From Bin80 sp965203305 (lineage in GTDB: Bacteria; Bacteroidota; Rhodothermia; Rhodothermales; Bin80): a DNA stretch of 64,000 bases. Each line of letters starts with the position of its first letter. The stretch's first letter is position 1. A model generated the notes under the pieces. That model was not told where the DNA came from and did not search any database. It saw only the letters and a list, made by a program, of their open reading frames with translations. Where the stretch lies: positions 1,860,001 through 1,924,000 of the forward strand of contig OZ241874.1 of assembly GCA_965203305.1 (NCBI GenBank), in the 5' to 3' direction. Below are positions 18,377 to 27,135 of the stretch, in pieces. A program made the translations under genes and the position numbers.

Positions 18377-19531
18377 TTACACGACTCCGCTCATAGTCTC
18401 CTGAATCAGCATGTCTACTACTGCTTTGGCAGCTTCTTCTGGAGTTGATCCTCTCACAATTGCTTCCTTATACGCATCTCGCTGCCAGTGCGCACTGGTT
18501 CCGCGTTTCAGGATCGTTCGCGCATGCTCCACCTCTTCCACACATCCAAGATCTTCTGCATCCGGTCGTATGGATATCAACAACTCATCAATTAACTCTG
18601 GATAGGGGACCATCTTCCCCTTCCCGTAATCAATGAGCTTTCCGTCAATCCCGTATCGCTGGGCGAGCCAGCGATTTTCATAGAGAAGCATATTCGCATA
18701 ACTCCGCCATCGCTGATTCTCCCGCCGCAAGCGCCAGAGCATATGGAGCCAGCATTGATACAGTGCGGCAATACAGATAGCATCCTCTACTCTCGTGCAG
18801 ATATCTGTGACGCGCATTTCCAGTGTGGGAAAGCGATGGCTGGGCCGGATATCCCACCAGATTTTGGTACTGTCCTCAATCACGCCGGCATGCACCAGTA
18901 TGCTGACATGCCGCTCAAATTCTGCGTAGCTCTCGAAATGCTCCGGGAGTCCGGTACGCGGGATTTCATTCCATACCGCGATCCGGTAGGACATCAGGCC
19001 TGTATCTTGCCCTTCCCAGTACGGAGAGGAGGAACTTAGTGCCAGCAGGTGAGGCAGTACATAGGTGGCCTGATTCATCATGTCAATCCGCAAGTTGTGG
19101 TCTTCAATCCCTGCATGTATGTGCATTCCGCAAATCACCATTCGCTGCGCAATCACCTGCATGTTCTGCGCCAGAATCTCGTAGCGTTCCCGTGGCGTAT
19201 GACGCTGTGTGATGTACGACGCATTCGGGTGTGAGGAAGCGGCAATGATGGCAAGTCCATAGGGTTCCACCACATCGGATACCGTTCGGCGCAGCCGAAT
19301 CAATTCTTCGCGGGCCTCTTGTACTGTTTTGCACACACTGGTACCAACTTCAATCTGGGACTGGAAAAATTCCTGCGACACCTGCTCGCCAAGTGCCAGT
19401 CTGGCATCTTTCAGCATCAGAGGAGATGCTTCACGAATCAGCTTTCCTGTATCTCTGTCAACAATCAGGTACTCCTCTTCAATGCCTAGGCTGAGCGAGG
19501 GCATCTTCAGGATTTCAGTGGCAATGGACAT
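18377..19531 (-). CDS. GCS2-type carboxylate-amine ligase (YbdK-like)
   Basis: A 384-residue protein of the glutamate-cysteine ligase 2 family, which forms gamma-glutamyl amide bonds with ATP. Motifs are SLGIEEEYLIVDRDTG near the N-terminus, the internal GMHIHAGIEDHNLRIDMMNQ, and TLEMRVTDICTRVEDA. The conserved HIH and the E/R clusters match the family's ATP and metal binding regions. The start used is ATG 19531; ATG 19507 (MPSLSLG) is also possible. It is alone on the minus strand, converging with the DUF4249 gene with a 2-bp gap. Substrate not known. Confidence 0.85.
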   Translation of the reverse strand: MSIATEILKMPSLSLGIEEEYLIVDRDTGKLIREASPLMLKDARLALGEQVSQEFFQSQIEVGTSVCKTVQEAREELIRLRRTVSDVVEPYGLAIIAASSHPNASYITQRHTPRERYEILAQNMQVIAQRMVICGMHIHAGIEDHNLRIDMMNQATYVLPHLLALSSSSPYWEGQDTGLMSYRIAVWNEIPRTGLPEHFESYAEFERHVSILVHAGVIEDSTKIWWDIRPSHRFPTLEMRVTDICTRVEDAICIAALYQCWLHMLWRLRRENQRWRSYANMLLYENRWLAQRYGIDGKLIDYGKGKMVPYPELIDELLISIRPDAEDLGCVEEVEHARTILKRGTSAHWQRDAYKEAIVRGSTPEEAAKAVVDMLIQETMSGVV

Positions 19532-19898
19532 GGGCTTTGCTCATTTGATTATGTTTTGAATCCTGACGCAGGTCTGGATCATATCTGAAAACTGCGGGCA
19601 CGAAGAATAATCTGGCTTGACCGCATAACTGGCTCTGTCTCAGCTGAAAGCAATGGACAGGATACGAACAACCAGCAGTATAGATCAAATCCAGAGGCTG
19701 GGTACTGTCAGACAGGCTTTTTTCTCTGTGCCGATACCAGTGTGTTCATATGATTATCCTTCTTCCGAAAAAAGAATCTGAAAAAAATTGCGGGGAGATT
19801 AGTCATATTCCCTGCCTGATGTGTATATTGGGAGCTGATCCTGCCAGCGGTGGTCGGATCACATCGCAAAAATTTTTCATTAATTCATACATCAACCA
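19532..19898. promoter_or_regulatory. Divergent intergenic region with a block conserved upstream of both giant genes
   Basis: This 367-bp region lies between the GCS2 ligase and the first giant gene. The block at 19798-19829 (TTAGTCA, then TTCCCTGCCTGATGTGTATATT) recurs upstream of the second giant gene at 56491-56521 on the minus strand as TTAGTCA, then TTACCTGCTTGATGTGTATATT. Both blocks end about 70 bp before the start codon. A -10-like TATATT sits at its 3' end. I infer a shared promoter/regulatory site. No gene is seen in the rest of the gap. Confidence 0.5.
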
Positions 19899-22800
19899 AT
19901 GAAATTTCTAAAAAATGGGGGGGGGGCAGGATTCGCTCTTCTCCTTCTTCTCTTTACCGTTTCTAGTGCCTTTGCCCAGGCAACCCGCTACATTGACCCC
20001 GAGAAAGGTTCGGGGACGACCTGCACCCGCAGTGCGCCGTGCCAGCTGGTGGAAGCCTACAAGAAGTCCAATCCAGATAATACCAACTTCCTGATCCGCG
20101 TCCCCTTCCCCGGGGGCACCGTTACGCTTGTCCCTCCTGGATCAGGCAATCCGCTATCCGAGAAGGTCCGATTTGGCACCTATGTGCAGGAGAGCGACGG
20201 GGCCGTGGAGGGAACCATCAAGTTTACGGAACACCCAACAGTTACGAACCGGCACTTTCGGATCAACCCCAATGGACAGTTCCGGCTGGACGCGAAGGCC
20301 AAGGTGGAGTTCAAGAATGTGTGGGTAGAGGCCCGGGCCCTCAACTCCGACTTTTTCCATTTTGAGGCGGCGGAGCGGATCACCATCACCGGGACGCTGT
20401 TCTTGAACCGAGATGGCAGCAATGCTGCCAGGCTACATTCTCTTGTAGTCTCCCAGGACATGACGATCCAGGCAGCGGGCACAGCAGGGGCGTACCTTGC
20501 CTTTGTGGGCGGAGGGCTGACGATCAAAAATGGGGCGACCCTGACCCTGAAACGAAGCGTGAATGATCTTAGCAGGATCGGACGGGTGGAGCTGTCTCTC
20601 TTTTTCAAGAAGGGAAGCAGCAGTACAGACCCACAAGGGCTGCTCACCGTGGACGGGACGATTCAGGGACATCCCGGGATGGATGCCCTCATCACCACCG
20701 ACTACCTCGGCAAAGGGAATCGGGCAAACTTTACCCCCCGCATTCCCACCGATGCCTACGATCCTTCCACCAACGGGGTGGACCAGAACGATTGCGTGCG
20801 CATTGCCGGCAAGGGAACAATCCAGAATGTCCGCCTCCAGCTGATTGCCCTCGGCAACGTCTGTGTGGACCTGAAACAGGTGGATGATCTGGAGGTGTTC
20901 GGGAGTATTGTAGAACCGTCTGGGGTTACGGAGGCAAACATCAGCACAGATGTCATTTTCCGCAGTGAGGTGATCGTGGATGGCAATATTGACCTGTGGG
21001 GAGATGCCCGGATGGTCTTTGAGAAGACCGCGACGATCCGGGGGGATATCAGCCTGGATGACGGGACCTACCCGACGGACATACTTGGGACAGCTTTCGG
21101 GGTGCGGCGATCCGGCAGTGTTCGCCGGGGAGTGCAGATCGGAGGAAAAGGAAAGTTCAGCTGCTTGTATACCCCACGGGGGCCGGACGGCAAGGACAAC
21201 AAGAAGCGGGGCATGCACATTCCGGGGATGCAGTTTGAAGATGCGGTGACGATTGAGGGAGATGTGAAGGTAAAATACAGCAGCTTCACCGACGGGGCTG
21301 CCGCGGATACCAAACCCAAGGCCCCGGCGTGCGCTCCGCGCGTGCTGTTTCTGGCACCACTCAGCGGGACAACCACGCGGGAGTCCGTGATCAAGGGGGC
21401 ACTGACTGTGGAAGACGCGGCGGACTTTGAAGACAGGGGACGGGTGCATCTGGATGCAGACACGACCGGCGCAAGTAAGGCGAAACGGCCCAAAACCGTG
21501 CACAATGTGCGGATAGAAGGCGGGATCTCTGCCCAGGGGAACACGATCGGAATGGGATATGCGTCCACCCTCACCGCGGACGGGATGTGCACCGCAAAAG
21601 ACACCGGACTCACCTTCGGGAATCATATTCTATTCGGGGGCACAGACAAGCAGTCCGTGACCGGGCGGGGCTCGGAAGTGATCCTGGATGCCGTGATGGC
21701 CCTGGATGAACTGGCAGTCCCCAGCGGACCTCTGGCGGTGAAGACCCTCCATGTGGGCCCCCGCGCCGAACTCATGGGGAAAAATGTCAAGGTAACCGAG
21801 TCGCTGCTCCTGCAGGGAGAGCTGAGCGGGGAGCTGGATGAAGCCTCCACGATCAAAAAACTGACCTATGGCAGCCGAAATACGGATCTGGTCAAGAAGG
21901 CTGCCCTGTCCGACACGCTGGATGCCCTTGCGATCCATATAGGCAGCGGGGAGCTCCGGCTGGATGAAGCAGTCAAGACGAAGAATCTGGGACTGTGCAG
22001 TGGCACGCTGTCGCTGGTGGATGCCGAGAGCACAACCGATTCCACGCTGCATGTAATGGAGCACATCACGGTGCAGAACGGGATGCTGGAGAAAGACTCC
22101 AATGATCCGGGGAGCATCTCCACGGACAAGGCAAAAACCGCCAATGTCAATGACCGGTATGTGCTGACGTATATCACGCCGGGCAAGCGCACGGTGACGG
22201 ATGCGCTGGAATGGTTTGATCCGCGGGATGTGGTCGTGAATCATGCCAGTGCCGAGATCACCACGAGCGGAGACCGCTCCATTGTGGGCAAACTGATGAT
22301 CACCAAAGGGAAGCTGATGGTGGACGGGATGCTGACCGTGGGGACCTCCATCCTGGATCGCACCAGTGCTGCGAAGGTAGACAATTATAGTGTAGTCGTC
22401 GCAGCAGGCGAACTGCACACAGAGGGACAGGATGTGAGGGTGCACGGGAAAGTGACGGTCAAGGGCAAGAGCAAACTCATGACCGAAGGCGGGGACCTGC
22501 ATGTGCTGGGACGGGTGAGTCAAGGCAAATATATTGGGAACACGGCCCAGGTAACTGTGGAAAAAGATGCCATGATCCACCTGGGGGACGGGACCCTGAT
22601 GCTGGGGCCGGAAGACACAAGCAAGCGAACCAATGTGAAGGACAATGATCGTCCCGATGTGCTGCTGACCCTGACGGGAAGCCTGACGGCGGACATAATC
22701 AAAGTGCCGAAGGGGAGCAAGCAGACCACCATTGATGCGAGTGCCGACAGCAAGATGCTGCAGACCGTCGTCTTTGACGGCACGATGACCCCGGGCACCG

Positions 22801-25079
22801 GAAACTGGGGCGGGACGCTGTACCTGAAGAGTGCCACTGCAGACGGCAAGATGCTTACCGTGGACAGCCTGTCCGCCATGCAAGGATCGGTAGAGCTGCA
22901 AAACAAGAAGGTGATGATCACCAAAGATGTTGCCCTGAGCTCTGCGACGATCTGGCCGACCGCGGAAACGACGGAGTTCATGGGGAACCTCATGATCAGC
23001 GGGACCGGCGGGCTGAATTCCCGCTATAACAATGCGGCAAAGCGGTCCATCCTGATTCACGGAGACTTTATGCAAACGAAGGGGACGGTGATGGAGGATG
23101 TCGCGGGGGTGCGCCTGCACTCTGGGGCAACGAAAACGGTGATGGGGGACTTCATGGTGGCAACGGATGCGTCGCGCTATGTGACAGACGGAATGCCAGT
23201 ATTGATGGTGCATGGGGGCTTCCACTTTGCAAAGAAGGGGGATCTGAACGCGACGGTGGAGTTCACGGGCAAGGAGGCGCAGGAGGTGATGACTGGAGAC
23301 ACGACAGCCCTGCACAGTGTCACGGTGAACAACGCAAAGGGACTGCTGCTGAAAAGCCATGTCATGCAGCAGAAGGCAGCCACACTGACGCTCCGGCAGG
23401 GGAAGATTCACAGCATGCCGATGGACAGCATGTTTATGTGGACGGTGCAGAATGTGCAGGCAGAACAGGAGCTCCGCGGGCGGAGTACGGCACAGGAAGG
23501 GAGCAAGTGTGGAGACAAGAACAATGAAGCATGCAAGGCCACGATCCTGCGCGGCTCCCGCCAGTCGTATGCGGCCACCCCGGTGGTGCGGCACCTGCTG
23601 CAGGGGGTTTCCGGAGCAGGCTTTGCGAGTGGAGGGTATCTGTTCCCGGTGGGAATGGAGAAGGGAGACATGTCCCACTACCGTCCGCTCATCCTGCAGC
23701 TGCCCTCCGACCTGATTGATACCACGGCGGCTACCGTGTCTCCAGTGATGGTGCCAGACGGAGCCATGCCGGCATGGCAGAACCTCACGGTTCCGACGGC
23801 GGGGGGCAGCCTGACCCTGGATGTGCATGCGGATCTGTTCTGGAAGGTGGATCTGGGGACGGAGTCGCTGCCCACGAATACGAACCTTCGGATCGCGGCG
23901 GAAGGGATCCGGAATGTGGCAGATGCCAGCGGACTGCGGATCGTGCAGTGGGACTGCATGTGGAAGAATCCGAAGCTGGCAGGCCGGCGTCCGGCACAGG
24001 TGGAGGCAGGCTCCTTTGCAGTGAACGGGTATATCAGCGGGGTACTGAACCTGACGCAGGAGGGGATTGGGCTGGGGAGCTGTGCGATCTTCGGGATTGC
24101 AGCGAACGGGATTGAGAATCCGATTGACCAGGCTGATCTGAGCGGAGGACGGGCGAACCTGCAGTTCATCCACAATGTGCCCCTGCCGACCCCGATCAAC
24201 CTGCATCTGGGAGACATCCAGATTGGTAGCGGAATGCAGTTCCGCAGTGCCACAGCCTACCGTCCGGTAGGGGCAGGAAGTCATGAACTGAAAATCCAGC
24301 CCGCTGGCGCACCGGCCGAGCAGGCGATCACCCAGACGCTTCCCCTGGCGCATAATAAAAACTATGTGGTGATTGCCCACGGGAGTCTAGCGGAACCCAT
24401 GCTCAAGGTGCTGGAAACCCGGATGACATCGCAGGTTGCAAACCAGGTGGATGTGCTGCTGGTGCACGGGTCGGCAGATCTGGGGGCGGCGCGGGTAGAG
24501 GTGCTGGATCCGGTGGATCCCATGACCGTGAACATGACGCTGGCAGGAAACCTGATGCTGAACGATGCCACACGGCGCTACGCTTCACTGGCTCCCTCGC
24601 AGCAGGTTCTCCGGGTGAAGTCTGCGGATCAGGAGGTGACACAAGCCTATGAGATGGATCTGTACGGGTATGCGAACCAGACGCTGGTGCTGAACCTGTC
24701 CGGGATGAAGGAGGATCTGACGATCCTGGGGATTGACAAGAACGGGATGGTCATTCCAACGGTGGTGGTGACAGGAGTGGAGGAGAGCGCAGAGCTTCCG
24801 ACGGAGTTTGCCCTGCATGGCAACTATCCGAACCCGTTCAATCCGGGCACAAGAATCCAGTTTGACCTGCCGGAAAATGCGCAGGTGCGAGTCCAGATTG
24901 TAGACATGCTGGGACGGGAAGTGATGGTGTTGCCAGCGCAGGAAATGGAGGCAGGAGCGAACCGGAGCCTGGAACTGCATGCCACCAGTCTGGCAAGCGG
25001 AACCTACCTGTACCGGCTGATCGCAACCGGAGCCGAACAGAGGCATGTGAAGACCGGACGCATGACGCTGGTGAAGTAA
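19899..25079 (+). CDS. Giant secreted protein with T9SS sorting tag, poly-G near start
   Basis: A 1726-residue protein with a signal peptide (about 1-27, ends SSAFAQ). The body is a long repetitive beta-structured region (about 30-1400) with recurring G-x-L-T-V and T-I-x-G-D motifs suggesting a beta-helix. A DUF4397-like section runs from about 1417 (NLQFIHNVPLPTPINLHLGD), and the C-terminus (about 1629-1726) is a T9SS type A sorting tag (NYPNPFNPGTRIQFDLPENA). It is expected to be exported and surface-displayed or released. Ten G in a row at 19917-19926 code Gly-Gly-Gly at the start of the signal peptide, so one-base slippage would switch the gene off. Its inverted paralogue is at 51189-56423. 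Function beyond a surface role is unknown. Confidence 0.85.
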   Translation: MKFLKNGGGAGFALLLLLFTVSSAFAQATRYIDPEKGSGTTCTRSAPCQLVEAYKKSNPDNTNFLIRVPFPGGTVTLVPPGSGNPLSEKVRFGTYVQESDGAVEGTIKFTEHPTVTNRHFRINPNGQFRLDAKAKVEFKNVWVEARALNSDFFHFEAAERITITGTLFLNRDGSNAARLHSLVVSQDMTIQAAGTAGAYLAFVGGGLTIKNGATLTLKRSVNDLSRIGRVELSLFFKKGSSSTDPQGLLTVDGTIQGHPGMDALITTDYLGKGNRANFTPRIPTDAYDPSTNGVDQNDCVRIAGKGTIQNVRLQLIALGNVCVDLKQVDDLEVFGSIVEPSGVTEANISTDVIFRSEVIVDGNIDLWGDARMVFEKTATIRGDISLDDGTYPTDILGTAFGVRRSGSVRRGVQIGGKGKFSCLYTPRGPDGKDNKKRGMHIPGMQFEDAVTIEGDVKVKYSSFTDGAAADTKPKAPACAPRVLFLAPLSGTTTRESVIKGALTVEDAADFEDRGRVHLDADTTGASKAKRPKTVHNVRIEGGISAQGNTIGMGYASTLTADGMCTAKDTGLTFGNHILFGGTDKQSVTGRGSEVILDAVMALDELAVPSGPLAVKTLHVGPRAELMGKNVKVTESLLLQGELSGELDEASTIKKLTYGSRNTDLVKKAALSDTLDALAIHIGSGELRLDEAVKTKNLGLCSGTLSLVDAESTTDSTLHVMEHITVQNGMLEKDSNDPGSISTDKAKTANVNDRYVLTYITPGKRTVTDALEWFDPRDVVVNHASAEITTSGDRSIVGKLMITKGKLMVDGMLTVGTSILDRTSAAKVDNYSVVVAAGELHTEGQDVRVHGKVTVKGKSKLMTEGGDLHVLGRVSQGKYIGNTAQVTVEKDAMIHLGDGTLMLGPEDTSKRTNVKDNDRPDVLLTLTGSLTADIIKVPKGSKQTTIDASADSKMLQTVVFDGTMTPGTGNWGGTLYLKSATADGKMLTVDSLSAMQGSVELQNKKVMITKDVALSSATIWPTAETTEFMGNLMISGTGGLNSRYNNAAKRSILIHGDFMQTKGTVMEDVAGVRLHSGATKTVMGDFMVATDASRYVTDGMPVLMVHGGFHFAKKGDLNATVEFTGKEAQEVMTGDTTALHSVTVNNAKGLLLKSHVMQQKAATLTLRQGKIHSMPMDSMFMWTVQNVQAEQELRGRSTAQEGSKCGDKNNEACKATILRGSRQSYAATPVVRHLLQGVSGAGFASGGYLFPVGMEKGDMSHYRPLILQLPSDLIDTTAATVSPVMVPDGAMPAWQNLTVPTAGGSLTLDVHADLFWKVDLGTESLPTNTNLRIAAEGIRNVADASGLRIVQWDCMWKNPKLAGRRPAQVEAGSFAVNGYISGVLNLTQEGIGLGSCAIFGIAANGIENPIDQADLSGGRANLQFIHNVPLPTPINLHLGDIQIGSGMQFRSATAYRPVGAGSHELKIQPAGAPAEQAITQTLPLAHNKNYVVIAHGSLAEPMLKVLETRMTSQVANQVDVLLVHGSADLGAARVEVLDPVDPMTVNMTLAGNLMLNDATRRYASLAPSQQVLRVKSADQEVTQAYEMDLYGYANQTLVLNLSGMKEDLTILGIDKNGMVIPTVVVTGVEESAELPTEFALHGNYPNPFNPGTRIQFDLPENAQVRVQIVDMLGREVMVLPAQEMEAGANRSLELHATSLASGTYLYRLIATGAEQRHVKTGRMTLVK
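19917..19926 (+). repeat. Poly-G10 tract within coding start
   Basis: Ten consecutive G 18 bp after the start codon (codons for three Gly and part of Ala). It lies in the same place as a G14 run in the paralogue. Homopolymeric G tracts of this length are well known slippage sites for phase variation. Confidence 0.9.
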
Positions 25080-25114
25080 GAAATAGCCGCCCAGAGCGGC
25101 TCAAGGTGAAACCG

Positions 25115-25150
25115 AGAGCACCCCGGTACGGCAGCGTATCGGGGTGCTCT
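25115..25150 (+). terminator. Strong 36-nt hairpin after giant gene 1
   Basis: A near-perfect stem of 16 pairs (AGAGCACCCCGGTACG / CGTATCGGGGTGCTCT, one G-T pair) closed by the tetraloop GCAG, 36 bp after the stop. No T-run follows, so it may be a transcript-end or stabilising hairpin. The same core occurs after the second giant gene (51118-51153). A small stem (AGCCGC / GCGGCT) lies at about 25084-25100. Confidence 0.7.
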
Positions 25151-25198
25151 GCATTGGGGGATCCAGCCTTACAGATCGGCTACCAGGCTGGGTCACTC

Positions 25199-25305
25199 AA
25201 GCCTCTTGCAAACATCCCCCGTATGACGAAGAGCTGTCGTTCGGGGAGTGCTCTTGCAGGCATGTCAGACTGGAGACAGGGCTATGTTTGCAAGGAGCCC
25301 GGAGA
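25199..25305 (+). repeat. About 105-bp repeat with inverted ends (copy 1)
   Basis: This repeat starts with CTCTTGCAAACAT-like and ends with ATGTTTGCAAGGAGCC-like sequence, i.e. inverted termini around CTTGCAAA. Its body (CCCGTATGACGAAG) matches a copy at 58560-58664 in the opposite orientation; a third copy is at 25838-25944. I infer a MITE or IS-derived short repeat. Endpoints are approximate. Confidence 0.5.
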
Positions 25306-25494
25306 GAAGGTTCATGTATACCTGTGATGTGGTGTGGAGAAGCGTCTGATTGAGATCCCGAAAGAATTTTTGTTGGAACATAATCGCATGTGAAAAGTGG
25401 CTAGAAGGAAGGAAAATCCCCTGACCAGCCATTCATTCAGATCCAATGTTTCCAACTGACATCGGTACCATCCCCCCGTCTCTGGAACTGTCTC

Positions 25495-25830
25495 ATGCAA
25501 AAATCCTCAAACACCAGTTTTATTGCGCAACAGGTACGCTCAGAGAGAGAATCGTATCTGCTGAAGGATTTTTGCAGGAATCTTCCTGTATATTCAGGAA
25601 TCATTGCCAACAGGAACTGGGATGATCTGGAACAGCGTTCCATGCTGTTCCCGTCTGCCACCATGAAACCTCAGGAACTGGGATCTGCCTTCACAGGATA
25701 CTACAAAAGCATGGCGCGAAATTCCTGGGAAAACTCAATTCTGCAGGGACACAATCAACATTCCTGTCAAATTGAACACCGCCCCAACCCGCAAATATCA
25801 CGAATGGGATTTCACTGGAAAAGAGCATGA
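25495..25830 (+). CDS. Small hypothetical ORF (111 aa), doubtful
   Basis: A 111-residue open frame with no recognisable motif. It begins close to an inverted repeat (GCAAAAATCCT at about 25498 and AGGATTTTTGC at about 25565). Codon-like structure is unconvincing and it lies in a 1-kb non-genic stretch that holds repeat copies. It may be fortuitous or a relic. Confidence 0.2.
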   Translation: MQKSSNTSFIAQQVRSERESYLLKDFCRNLPVYSGIIANRNWDDLEQRSMLFPSATMKPQELGSAFTGYYKSMARNSWENSILQGHNQHSCQIEHRPNPQISRMGFHWKRA

Positions 25831-25837
25831 TCATTGG

Positions 25838-25944
25838 AGCCTCCTGGAAAATTCCCAGATGACGGAAAAATACTGGTCGGAGAGTACTTGAGTGTACATC
25901 AGGTCGGAGATAGAGGTGTTTTTGCAAGAACCTCACTCGCATTC
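25838..25944 (-). repeat. About 105-bp repeat (copy 2)
   Basis: Reads on the minus strand as GTGAGGTTCTTGCAAAAACA to AATTTTCCAGGAGGCTCC, aligning with the 58560-58664 copy along its length. It sits about 180 bp upstream of the ATPase copy at 26122, and the 58560 copy lies about 250 bp upstream of another ATPase. Confidence 0.5.
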
Positions 25945-26121
25945 TGATATGACGGAGCATGAGTGCACTGGATGTGTTGAATCAACTGCGATCTGCAAGC
26001 CTTGGATATGAAACTGGACAGGCAGGTGCCTGTGTGTGCACGCCAGTCGGGAATGGGTCCGATCAGGAACACCGACATCTGTTTTGCGTCCAAGCCCGAA
26101 TAATTTCTAAGTTTTTTCGCC

Positions 26122-26952
26122 ATGTTCCACCCCGAAACTCCCGGAAAAGATACAGTGCCACCGCCCGATCCTGAGATTGCAGATGATCGCGGAGAGACGA
26201 AGTATTTCCATGGTCGGAAGAAGGATGTGGAGTACTTCCTGAGGAGATTGTCCGAATCAAAGGACAGGAAAGTCGGGACAATCTTTTTGGTACAGGGGCC
26301 TCCTGGCGTGGGCAAAACCGCTCTGCTGGGGGAATGCAGGAAGCGGGCAGAACAGGAGGGCTGGAGTACTGCAGCAGAAACACATGGGTGGGGACACCAC
26401 ATAGCGTCCTACCTGGACCCTGCCCTAGAGTACTTAAAGAAATCCGAGGGGGAGATGACCGCGGAGGGGTTGTGTATCGTCAGGGAGAAGGGACGAGCAA
26501 ATCGCTGGGCATATTATACAGGCAGAACGGAGGGGCTTGACGATGATCGTATTGTCCGCTTGGTCAAGATGTTTCGTTATACTCCCGCGGAAGAGGGATT
26601 CCAGAAGCAAGATCTTGTGGGGGAGCTAGACAAACCAGGGGTTGCGCAGGCAGTCTCTAGGGTCGTTCTTTATTATAGCAACCCCTTGTACACCCTTCCT
26701 ATTCCGTCCCTATATGACTGCCTGACAGAAAGAGCCTCGCGAATTCGAGAGGCCACATTGCGCTACGAGCGGGTCAAGAAACAAATACAGTCCAGTCGCC
26801 ACCGTACAACAGACATTCCCTCCCCCGAAAAAGAGGAGGGAAAAGAATCCACGCCACCTAAATCGGGGAAAGGCAATCCTGGTCAGGATACTCCACAGGG
26901 CAGAGACCCTTCCGACAATGATCAAGATACAGACATGAGGATGGAGAAGTAA
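26122..26952 (+). CDS. Truncated AAA-type ATPase family protein (copy 1, Walker B region missing)
   Basis: A 276-residue protein of the P-loop ATPase family that recurs in this window. It keeps the N-terminal KYFHGRKKDVEYFLRRL motif, the Walker A loop GPPGVGKTALL and the C-terminal module (CIVREKGRANRWAYYTGRTE, LPIPSLYD). Between residue about 80 and the C-terminal part, about 160 residues of the full-length copies are absent in frame. The missing part includes Walker B (LLLILDEAQHLG) and the AGGLGMT sensor-like segment. The charged tail (SPEKEEGKESTPPKSGKG) is intact. It is therefore unlikely to hydrolyse ATP by itself. The TGCGGATTTTG motif follows its stop. It could be a decayed gene or a regulatory partner of the intact copies. 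Confidence 0.7.
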   Translation: MFHPETPGKDTVPPPDPEIADDRGETKYFHGRKKDVEYFLRRLSESKDRKVGTIFLVQGPPGVGKTALLGECRKRAEQEGWSTAAETHGWGHHIASYLDPALEYLKKSEGEMTAEGLCIVREKGRANRWAYYTGRTEGLDDDRIVRLVKMFRYTPAEEGFQKQDLVGELDKPGVAQAVSRVVLYYSNPLYTLPIPSLYDCLTERASRIREATLRYERVKKQIQSSRHRTTDIPSPEKEEGKESTPPKSGKGNPGQDTPQGRDPSDNDQDTDMRMEK

Positions 26953-26959
26953 CCTCTCT

Positions 26960-26978
26960 TGCGGATTTTGTTGAATAA
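26960..26978 (+). repeat. 19-bp ATPase-associated motif (site A)
   Basis: TGCGGATTTTGTTGAATAA just after the stop of ATPase copy 1. The same motif follows the copies ending at 40806, 40934 and 60278, and occurs inverted upstream of two copies. Confidence 0.7.
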
Positions 26979-27135
26979 CTCCTAAATCTTTCTACCTTTC
27001 TGAACACAGTAAAATTTAATCTTGGCAATTATGCTATCATATCTCGCGTGTTCTTACTTTGCCACATTTAGCGCAGCTACTTTGGGGACTATATCAATGG
27101 TGAATGTCAACCGATAAGAGAGGTTACAGATTCTG

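Larger units (their letters stand above)
25151..26121. other. Gene-poor stretch upstream of ATPase copy 1
   Basis: Nearly 1 kb without a confident gene. It contains two 105-bp repeat copies (25199-25305, 25838-25944), an inverted repeat with GCAAAAATCCT arms near 25498/25565, and one doubtful 111-aa ORF. The immediate upstream sequence of the ATPase copy (CGCCATGTTCC with CTCCC) resembles the upstream sequence of the copy at 34246. Nothing else supported. Confidence 0.4.

Noticed and set aside
21630..24380. Minus-strand open frame of 916 residues
   Set aside because: Shadow of the giant gene on the plus strand; high His/Arg/Gln composition and no motifs. The matching pseudo-frames opposite the second giant gene support this.
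25199..25305. Possible CRISPR-like or short regular repeats near 25.2 kb
   Set aside because: Repeat copies are not regularly spaced and no cas genes are present; they look like scattered MITE-type copies.
27001..27060. Possible promoter before the first R-M gene
   Set aside because: AT-rich patches exist but no convincing pair of promoter hexamers could be placed.
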